A DNA stretch of 15,144 nucleotides from B13-G4 sp030606805 (lineage in GTDB: Bacteria; Desulfobacterota; Desulfobacteria; Desulfobacterales; ETH-SRB1), in assembly GCA_030606805.1 (NCBI GenBank), contig JAUWFS010000061.1, positions 1 through 15,144 of the forward strand. Direction: 5' to 3'. Shown in pieces: positions 6,591 through 12,602 of the stretch (position 1 is the stretch's first letter; every line of letters starts with the position of its first letter). A program made the translations under genes and the position numbers. Below the pieces are notes generated by a model. The model had not been told where the DNA came from. It searched no databases and saw only the letters and a program-made list of their open reading frames with translations.

Positions 6591-7847
6591 TCACATACAC
6601 CCCATGCCGGTTCCTGAACACTTCCTGTTGCATGCATCCACATCACGTTTGATCATATAATTCATACTGTGGCCTTCAAAAACCGCCTCCACAGCCTCTT
6701 CTATCAGCCCGTCGAGCTCAAGAATATCTATTTTTTTTGATAAAACCTGCCTCGGGTTATTACCTATGCCGTTCACAAGGAGCGCCCGGCAGTCATGTAA
6801 GCTTTCGGCAAGATCCTCCCAGCGTTTCATGCCTGCGCCCGGATCAGGAGTTTTTCGGGATTCGATAAATGTCACGCTCCCGTTTTCTTTTCCGTAGATA
6901 AAAAGTTCGCGCGCCTTTCCGAGTTTCTGATTCACAAGTGATCCTTCCAGGCTGGCAACCGCAACATACGGTCGGATTTCATCGTAGATTTCCGGCATCT
7001 CGGAACATTCCTTGAGTTTTTCCATTATTTCCTTGTTGTTCTCCCTGCCCAGGATTCCCACGGCATCGGCCCGGCACCTTACGCAGTGATACATCTGAGG
7101 GATATATCGAGCCGCTTTTTTTCTGATCTTTTTCACGGTCTCTTTTGAAGGCTCCGGCATATCGGCAAAGGTCGAACCCGCGTTAGGATAAAATGGTATG
7201 CAGTTTAAGATATCAACACCAAGCTCGGACATTTTCTTTGCAACATCTTCGATATGATCTTCATTTATTCCCGGCAGTATGATTGTATTTACCTTTGTCC
7301 TTATACCTCTTTTTTTCAGCTTTTTTATAGCTTCTATCTGCTTTTCAAAGAGAATATTTATTCCGGACTCAGGGCTTAAAACCCTTTTTCCGTAACGTAT
7401 AAAAGAATAGATTTGGGCGCCTATTTTCGGATCGACTGCGTTTAAGGTGACGGTCACATGGCTCACATTAATCTCCGCCAGTTCATCGATATACGGACCA
7501 AGGCCAAGACCGTTTGTGGCAAGGCACAGTATGATTTCCGGATATTTTTTTCTGACAAGGCGCAAGGTCTCCATGGTTTCTTCAGGGTTTGCAAAAGGAT
7601 CCCCAGGGCCCGCAATTGCTACAACTGATATGTTTTTTGTTTTTTTAAAAATAAAATCAAGATAGGACATTGCCTGTCTCGGAGTCAGAACTGCGCTTGT
7701 TACGCCCGGTCTGCTTTCATTTACACAGTCGTATTTTCTGTCGCAGTATTTGCATTGAATATTGCACCTGGGAGCTACCGGTAGATGCACCCTTCCATAA
7801 ATGCCTTTCATTTTAGCGTTAAAACAGGGATGATTTGCCAAGTCCAT
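6591..7847 (-). CDS. nifB: FeMo-cofactor biosynthesis radical SAM protein NifB
   Basis: NifB fuses two [4Fe-4S] units with a carbide carbon and extra sulfur to make NifB-co, the core precursor of FeMo-co. The 418-residue product begins with the NHPCF motif and a radical SAM CxxxCxxC site, Cys28-Cys32-Cys35 (RCNIQCKYCDRKYDC). AGPGDPFANP (79-88) is the SAM-binding region, and CVRCRADAVG (255-264) matches the second conserved cysteine pair. Residues about 295-392 form a NifX-like domain, followed by a short cysteine-bearing tail (Cys406, Cys410, Cys417). The start is the ATG at 7847 with an AAGGAG site. An in-frame ATG at 7892 lies inside a palindromic repeat and is rejected. It follows nifN, with a 114-base gap containing repeats. 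Confidence 0.96.
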   Translation of the reverse strand: MDLANHPCFNAKMKGIYGRVHLPVAPRCNIQCKYCDRKYDCVNESRPGVTSAVLTPRQAMSYLDFIFKKTKNISVVAIAGPGDPFANPEETMETLRLVRKKYPEIILCLATNGLGLGPYIDELAEINVSHVTVTLNAVDPKIGAQIYSFIRYGKRVLSPESGINILFEKQIEAIKKLKKRGIRTKVNTIILPGINEDHIEDVAKKMSELGVDILNCIPFYPNAGSTFADMPEPSKETVKKIRKKAARYIPQMYHCVRCRADAVGILGRENNKEIMEKLKECSEMPEIYDEIRPYVAVASLEGSLVNQKLGKARELFIYGKENGSVTFIESRKTPDPGAGMKRWEDLAESLHDCRALLVNGIGNNPRQVLSKKIDILELDGLIEEAVEAVFEGHSMNYMIKRDVDACNRKCSGTGMGCM

Positions 7848-7853
7848 TGTTAT

Positions 7854-7859
7854 CTCCTT
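7854..7859 (-). promoter_or_regulatory. Shine-Dalgarno site deciding the nifB start
   Basis: AAGGAG on the minus strand, 6 bases before the ATG at 7847. It excludes a 15-codon upstream extension that would start inside the palindrome at 7883-7910. Confidence 0.8.
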
Positions 7860-7882
7860 TCTCTTAAAGTGATCGGTTCCGG

Positions 7883-7910
7883 GTAGGGGCACGATGCATC
7901 GTGCCCCTAC
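7883..7910. repeat. Perfect 28-base palindrome upstream of nifB
   Basis: Reads GTAGGGGCACGATG followed by its exact reverse complement, so 14 of 14 pairs match. It belongs to the same word family as the GTAGGGGCAACC repeat in front of nifK. In RNA it would form a very stable hairpin just upstream of the nifB Shine-Dalgarno site. As a 28-base palindrome without a T tract it could be a transcript-processing or stabilising hairpin, but no function is demonstrated. Confidence 0.85.
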
Positions 7911-7920
7911 ATCTTCAACC

Positions 7921-7941
7921 GTAAACCGTAAACCGTAAACT
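7921..7941. repeat. Three 7-base tandem words (GTAAACC) in nifN-nifB gap
   Basis: Three units of GTAAACC/GTAAACC/GTAAACT lie between the nifN stop and the 28-base palindrome. The string CCGTAAACCGTAAACCGT recurs in the nifD-nifK gap at 12577-12594. It looks like one arm of an E8-type element without its partner. Confidence 0.75.
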
Positions 7942-7961
7942 GTCCAACCTATCTTTATATT

Positions 7962-9326
7962 TTACATATATGTATACCCGACAGGTGAAGTATCCTGTCT
8001 TGTTGCTATAATTGTATTTGATATAATATCAAAGAGCTGCTGTGCGCCCCTGTAACCTACATGGATAATTCTGGCGCCGCCGAGCCTGTCATGGATGGGA
8101 AACCCCACCCTGATCAAAGGCTTTTTCATCTCTCTCGCAATTTTGTATCCTTTGCTGTTTCCTATAAAAAAATCCGGGTCGATTTTTCTTGCTTCCTCGC
8201 CGATTTCTACAAAATCAGCACCCTCGATTATCCTGATTCCGATATTTTCCGCATCAGGTATGATATCCAGGATTTTTTGTCTTAACAGCCCGCTTTCTCC
8301 GCCCGAAGCGCAGATAATCGGGATTATACCGACTTCCGACAAGAATGAGGCGAGACCGATGACAAGATCTTCTTCGCCGTAAACAACGGCCCGGGCCTCA
8401 AAAACGTATTTATGTCCGTCCGCATAGGCGTCGATGAGTCTTCCTCTTTCCTGAATATATTTTTCCGGAACAGGTTTTCCTGTGATGGTTTCAAGGGCTT
8501 TTAAGAAAGCATCGGTTTCGTTTATACCTATGGGAAGGCCGAGGCTGTGGTATGGAACATTAAACCGGCTTTCAAGCAACTTGCCGGCGCTTTCGTCGCC
8601 AGCCAATATTTTTCCAAACTCTATGCTTGCAACAGCGTCTCCCATGGAAGCAATCTTTTCTATTTTTGTTCCGCCTTCCGGTATCTCCTGATATTCTGTC
8701 CATAGGGGGCCGTCGAAGGTGTCTGAATAATCGGGAAGCATCGCATAGTTTGTCGAAAAATCGGATACTATCTCTTTGAGATGCCGTAAATCAGCAGGTG
8801 ACAACATCCCGGGAAAGATATTTATTTGTTTTGTACTAATCTTTTTTTTCACGGCAATGGAATCTACAACAGCCCTCACCGCGCCGTGGAACCCGTCTAT
8901 GTGGGTTCCCGAAAAACTTGGCGTTGATACGGAAACTATCTCGGGAAAATTTTTATCAAAGTTTTTTTTGTTATACCCTTTGAGGATCATGGGCACATCT
9001 TCACCTATGGTTTCACTCAGGCAAGTTGTAGCTATGCCGATTAGTTCGGGGTTGTACTGCTTGATTATATTTTCTACAGCGAGTTTTAAATTTGCGCCCC
9101 CTCCGAATACGGCTGTTTCTTCAGTAAAATTTGAGCATGCAATATCCACAGGTTCATTGAAATGGCTGATCAGATATCTTCTGATATAAGTAGAACAACC
9201 TTGTGAACCGTGAAGCAGTGGAATTGATCTTTCGATTCCCCTGAAAACAAAAGATGCTCCAAGAGGGCTGCACTGTTTGCATGCATTGCTCGCGGCCTTG
9301 TATTCGATCTTTTTCTGAGCTTTCAT
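7962..9326 (-). CDS. nifN: FeMo-cofactor scaffold subunit NifN
   Basis: NifN is the beta-like subunit of the NifEN scaffold, on which NifB-co is matured by Mo and homocitrate insertion before transfer to NifDK. The 454-residue product resembles NifK: CKQCSPLGASFVF (16-28), LLHGSQGCSTYIRR, SNFTEETAVFGGGANL, and ATTCLSETIGED near residue 100-110, with cysteines placed like the NifK P-cluster ligands. Assignment to NifN rather than a second NifK rests on position after nifE and before nifB, and on the shortened N-terminus. The ATG at 9326 has GGAG upstream. It is not fused to nifB, unlike in some clostridia. The gap to nifE is 136 bases and is occupied by element E6, which spans the nifE stop codon. 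Confidence 0.93.
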   Translation of the reverse strand: MKAQKKIEYKAASNACKQCSPLGASFVFRGIERSIPLLHGSQGCSTYIRRYLISHFNEPVDIACSNFTEETAVFGGGANLKLAVENIIKQYNPELIGIATTCLSETIGEDVPMILKGYNKKNFDKNFPEIVSVSTPSFSGTHIDGFHGAVRAVVDSIAVKKKISTKQINIFPGMLSPADLRHLKEIVSDFSTNYAMLPDYSDTFDGPLWTEYQEIPEGGTKIEKIASMGDAVASIEFGKILAGDESAGKLLESRFNVPYHSLGLPIGINETDAFLKALETITGKPVPEKYIQERGRLIDAYADGHKYVFEARAVVYGEEDLVIGLASFLSEVGIIPIICASGGESGLLRQKILDIIPDAENIGIRIIEGADFVEIGEEARKIDPDFFIGNSKGYKIAREMKKPLIRVGFPIHDRLGGARIIHVGYRGAQQLFDIISNTIIATRQDTSPVGYTYM

Positions 9327-9353
9327 TTCATCGTCTCCGTATCATGTTTTTTT

Positions 9354-9509
9354 GTAATAGTTCAGCCACAAAGACACTAAGACACCAAGATATAAAATAT
9401 AATTTTCTTAAAATTCATATTTTGGGAATTTGGGAATTTTTCGCAATTCCTCAATTTATCAATCATATCCTTCCCTTGTGTCTTTGTGCCTTAGTGGCTG
9501 AACTGTTAC
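9354..9509. repeat. Palindromic word-repeat element E6 (nifE-nifN junction)
   Basis: The left arm 9354-9389 (plus) and right arm 9509-9474 (minus) are identical at 30 of 36 bases. They begin GTAATAGTTCAGCCAC and GTAACAGTTCAGCCAC, then CACAAAGA/CACTAAGA/CACCAAGA words at an 8-base period. The right arm is inside nifE and encodes its C-terminal tail. The 84-base centre is AT-rich and holds a GGAATT-N6-AATTCC hairpin. Confidence 0.82.
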
Positions 9510-10869
9510 GTTTTTTTAAGAAATCATTTTTCCCCGGCGCAAATTTCCACACAGGGCTAAAAACTGAAGAATAGACCTCTTTTGCGAGATTGATCATTCC
9601 GCTGTAACCAGCTAAAGAAATTTTTCTTTCATGGTTGTGGTCACAGAATGCAATTCCCAGCTTGTATGCGATAGGCCTTTCCTTTACCCCTCCCACGAAT
9701 AGATCGGCGCCTTTTTCAATGCAGTATTTTGAAAGCTCAAGCGGATTAGCGTCGTCTAATATCACGGTGCCATCGTCGCACATGTCCCTCAAGACTTTAT
9801 AATCATCTTTATTGCCGGTCTGAGAACCGGCAAGCACAACATCAATACCAAGAGATCTCAATGCTTTTATCATGGAAAAGGCTTTAAAGGCGCCTCCCAC
9901 GTAAATGGCCGCTTTTTTTCCTGAAAGCGCTTTTTTATATCTCAAAAGATCAGGATAGATCGCATCTATCTCATTTCGCACAATCTCTTTTGTTTTTTTC
10001 ATGATTTTCAGGTTATCCTTAAAATGCGCGGCAACATCATAAAGGGCCTTTGACATGTCCTCGATTCCAAAATATGAAACACGGATATATGGAATACCGT
10101 ATTTTTCCTCCATTATTTGAGCAAGCCTCAATATAGAACCTGAACATTGAACCACATTCAACGAAGCCCCGTGTGAACGCTTTATATTTTCCACCCTCCC
10201 GTCACCGGTAAAGACCGAAACAACTTCGATGCCCATATTTTCGTAATACTTTTTAATAGTCCATGCCTCTCCTGCTATATTGAATTCACCCATTATATTA
10301 ATGGCGTATTTTCCTATATCCTCAACAGATCCTGTGCCGACCAGCATGGATAAGGATTCACAGGCGGCCTTGTATCCATCTTTTTTAGTTCCCTTGAATC
10401 CTTCAGAATGAACCGGAAGAACCGGAATCCCCTTTTCTTCAGTTACACGTTTGCAAACAGAATCAATATCATCTCCGATAATACCTATGATGCAGGTGCA
10501 ATAAACAAAGGCTGCATTGGGACGATAAGTATCTATAAGCTGTACAAGCGAAGCGTATAATTTTTTCTCGCCCCCGAAGATAATATTTCTCTCCCTGAGA
10601 TCGGTTGAAAAACTCATTCTGTGCAGCTCCGGTCCTGAGGAAAGCGCTCCTCTTATGTCCCAGGTATATGAAGCGCATCCTATGGGCCCGTGTATCAGGT
10701 GAAGGGCGTCGGCAATAGGGTACAAAACTACCCTGGAACCGCAGAAAACACATGCTCTCTGGCTGACAGAACCGGCGAGGCTCTTTGTATCGCAGGTAAG
10801 ATCAAAGACTCCTTCGCCTTTGTGATATATCTGTTTTTTTCTTTCCTTTAAAATCGGTATATTAGTCAT
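9463..10869 (-). CDS. nifE: FeMo-cofactor scaffold subunit NifE
   Basis: NifE is the alpha-like subunit of the NifEN scaffold for FeMo-co maturation. The 468-residue product has NifD-like cluster cysteines: Cys40 (QRACVFCGSR), Cys65 (HGPIGCASYTWD) and Cys126 (TCIIGIIGDD). SEGFKGTKKDGYKAAC and the C-terminal signature ERKISLAGYSGMINLAKEVY, where NifD has its FeMo-co histidine region, are specific to NifE. The ATG at 10869 has GGAG at 8 bases. The final 15 residues and the stop are encoded by the right arm of repeat E6, so the native C-terminus probably ended earlier or elsewhere. NifE tails are variable, and function is unlikely to be lost. It follows nifK by 76 bases. Confidence 0.95.
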   Translation of the reverse strand: MTNIPILKERKKQIYHKGEGVFDLTCDTKSLAGSVSQRACVFCGSRVVLYPIADALHLIHGPIGCASYTWDIRGALSSGPELHRMSFSTDLRERNIIFGGEKKLYASLVQLIDTYRPNAAFVYCTCIIGIIGDDIDSVCKRVTEEKGIPVLPVHSEGFKGTKKDGYKAACESLSMLVGTGSVEDIGKYAINIMGEFNIAGEAWTIKKYYENMGIEVVSVFTGDGRVENIKRSHGASLNVVQCSGSILRLAQIMEEKYGIPYIRVSYFGIEDMSKALYDVAAHFKDNLKIMKKTKEIVRNEIDAIYPDLLRYKKALSGKKAAIYVGGAFKAFSMIKALRSLGIDVVLAGSQTGNKDDYKVLRDMCDDGTVILDDANPLELSKYCIEKGADLFVGGVKERPIAYKLGIAFCDHNHERKISLAGYSGMINLAKEVYSSVFSPVWKFAPGKNDFLKKRNSSATKAQRHKGRI

Positions 10870-10881
10870 AAGTCATTCTCC

Positions 10882-10930
10882 ACTAACCCTGAACCCTGAA
10901 CCCTTCTACCTTCAGTCTAAACCCCTTCAG
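10882..10930. repeat. Short tandem-word patch E7 (nifK-nifE gap)
   Basis: Two CCCTGAA units at 7-base spacing are followed by CCTTCAGTCTAAAC (10909-10922). The reverse complement of that 14-mer is identical to plus-strand bases 829-842 of element E1. There is no clear inverted partner, so it may be a half-element or a decayed copy. It ends immediately upstream of the nifE Shine-Dalgarno site. Confidence 0.65.
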
Positions 10931-10945
10931 CGCAGCCGGCTATAT

Positions 10946-12322
10946 TTACATCACCAGATCAAATTCAATTTCAGAAGAATCTCTGTCTATACGGTTCATC
11001 AGAGCGTCGAGTATCTTTTCCAGGAAACGCATCGCCCCGCGGTAGCACACCATGGGGAAATAACTGTGGCCTATCCTGTCTAAAATAGGAAAACCGTACC
11101 GGATAAAAGGGATATCCTCATCTCTCGCTATGTACTTTACATAGGTATTTCCTATAAGAAGATCTACAGGCTCGTTCTTGACCCATTGATGAAAGAGATA
11201 CATATCTCCCCCGCTTTTTACGTTTACATCATGGGGTATTTCTTCTGTAAGGCTCAGTATCTTTTTTTCAAACTTCTTGTCCTTTGTTCCTGTAAGTATA
11301 TGGATCGGCATCATATCTATAGAAACGAGGAACTCGGTTAATGCGATAAGCTGATCAGGGTCGCCCACAAGCGCCACTTTTTTGTGATAAAAATACGCCT
11401 GCATATCGGTCACGATATCTATCAGTTGTCCCCTTTCGATGTTTATGGACTCGGGAACATTAACGCCTGCCATTTTTCTTAATGTATCCACAAACCTGTC
11501 TGTTGCCTTGATCCCTATAGGAAGATCGAGAATCTTACAGGGCACCTTGCATTTTGAGTCCAAAGCCCTGGCGGCCGGTCCTGAGGCCAGCTCGCCGAGG
11601 GCGACAGTTCCGCTGCTGCTTCCTGTTCTTATTAATTCATCAATGGTAACGCCTCCTTTTGGGTACATTTCAAATTTGCCGGTCTGGGGGCTGTTTAAAA
11701 CATTATCCGTATCCGGGAACAGGATGAAATCTATACCGAGTTCTCCTGCGATCCTTTTGATCTCCTTCATATCAGACGGTTCCACCCATCCTGGAATTAT
11801 ATTTATCCGATTCTCTTTATGACCGTTTTGTTTTGCAAAATAATCGACCATAGCCTTTGTCATGTTCGCAAAACCTGTAACATGGGTACCCACATAGCTC
11901 GGAGTGCTTGCATGAAAAACATATTTTCCTTCCGGAATCTTCCCGTCAGCCTTTGCTTTTCCGAATATCTGCGGGACATCATCACCGATTGTTTCTGACA
12001 AGCATGTGGTATGAACAGCAATGACATCAGGATTATAGATGGTAAATATATTATCCATCGCCTGCAGGAGATTTGCCTGGCCTCCGAACACTGATGCGCC
12101 TTCGGTAAAAGAGCTTGTTGCAGCCATTACAGGTTCCTTATAATGCCTGGTCAGTGTGCTTCTGTGATATGCATAACACCCTTGGGAGCCGTGGCTGTGT
12201 GGAAGACAGCCGTGAATTCCCAGGGACGCATACATGGCTCCTATGGGCTGGCAGGTCTTTGCAGGATTAACGGTCAAAGATTTTCGTTCGGCGATTTCTT
12301 TTGATGTATGTCTTAGTAACAT
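10946..12322 (-). CDS. nifK: Nitrogenase molybdenum-iron protein beta chain NifK
   Basis: Beta subunit of dinitrogenase, which shares the P-cluster with NifD. P-cluster ligands are visible at Cys24 (AKTCQPIGA), Cys49 (GSQGCYAYHR) and Cys107 (TTCLSETIGDD), with Ser142 (TPSYVGTHVTG) at the position of Azotobacter Ser188. At 458 residues it lacks the roughly 50-residue N-terminal extension of proteobacterial NifK and equals the Clostridium pasteurianum length, as in anaerobe-type nitrogenases. The start is ATG 12322 with AGGA upstream. The frame is open to 12385, but those 21 codons are read from the GTAGGGGCAACC repeat. It lies 280 bases after nifD; that gap contains two repeat elements. Confidence 0.96.
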   Translation of the reverse strand: MLLRHTSKEIAERKSLTVNPAKTCQPIGAMYASLGIHGCLPHSHGSQGCYAYHRSTLTRHYKEPVMAATSSFTEGASVFGGQANLLQAMDNIFTIYNPDVIAVHTTCLSETIGDDVPQIFGKAKADGKIPEGKYVFHASTPSYVGTHVTGFANMTKAMVDYFAKQNGHKENRINIIPGWVEPSDMKEIKRIAGELGIDFILFPDTDNVLNSPQTGKFEMYPKGGVTIDELIRTGSSSGTVALGELASGPAARALDSKCKVPCKILDLPIGIKATDRFVDTLRKMAGVNVPESINIERGQLIDIVTDMQAYFYHKKVALVGDPDQLIALTEFLVSIDMMPIHILTGTKDKKFEKKILSLTEEIPHDVNVKSGGDMYLFHQWVKNEPVDLLIGNTYVKYIARDEDIPFIRYGFPILDRIGHSYFPMVCYRGAMRFLEKILDALMNRIDRDSSEIEFDLVM

Positions 12323-12345
12323 TTGGGAATTCCTTTTTTTTGATG

Positions 12346-12405
12346 TAGGGGCAACCCTCTGTGGTTGCCCTATTTTTGAAGGCAAACCCTATGTGGTTGC
12401 CCCTA
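12346..12405. repeat. GTAGGGGCAACC palindromic repeat upstream of nifK
   Basis: The outer arms TAGGGGCAACC (12346-12356) and GGTTGCCCCTA (12395-12405) are perfect 11-base inverted repeats. Each arm can also pair locally, because GTGGTTGCCC occurs twice (12361-12370 and 12393-12402), giving two alternative hairpins. It shares the GTAGGGGCA terminus with the 28-base palindrome in front of nifB, and lies just upstream of the nifK Shine-Dalgarno site. Confidence 0.8.
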
Positions 12406-12459
12406 TTATTTTTTTGCCCATTTGGTTGTTGCCATTCATCGACAGGGCTAAATGTTTAC

Positions 12460-12600
12460 GTAACGGTTCACGGTTCAGGGGTTCAAAGGTTAACGGATTC
12501 ATGATGCTTACCCAGTGAAATCAGTGGCACCTGTTTGCGTGCAACGCACAGGCAGATCGGAAAAAATTCCGATTAACCGTAAACCGTAAACCGTGAACCT
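12460..12600. repeat. Palindromic word-repeat element E8 (nifD-nifK gap)
   Basis: The left arm (12460-12496, plus) starts GTAACGGTTCACGGTTCAGG. The right arm (12600-12571, minus) reads AGGTTCACGGTTTACGGTTT, with TAAACCG words at an exact 7-base period. The interior holds two local hairpins: TGCGT-GCA-ACGCA flanked by CCTG/CAGG (12530-12552), and ATCGGAA/TTCCGAT (12556-12573). The element begins 2 bases after the nifD stop codon. In mRNA it would fold just downstream of nifD, where it could block 3' decay or attenuate transcription. Confidence 0.75.
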
Positions 12601-12602
12601 TT

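Noticed and set aside
7848..7892. Upstream ATG extending NifB by 15 residues
   Set aside because: That ATG lies within the 28-base palindrome and has no ribosome-binding site; the ATG at 7847 has AAGGAG and matches the family N-terminus.
7921..7941. Possible CRISPR-like tandem array
   Set aside because: The units are 7 bases, directly adjacent, with no spacers and no cas genes nearby.
10469..10753. 94-codon frame on the minus strand inside nifE
   Set aside because: It is in another frame of nifE, cysteine- and arginine-rich without family features, with no ribosome-binding site; the NifE frame is certain.
12323..12385. Upstream start extending NifK by 21 residues
   Set aside because: The extension is read from the GTAGGGGCAACC repeat; the usual anaerobe NifK length fits the ATG at 12322.
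12524..12537. TGGCAC...TTGC resembling a sigma-54 promoter
   Set aside because: The spacing between GG and GC is one base short, it points toward nifD on the antisense strand, and it overlaps the internal hairpin of element E8.
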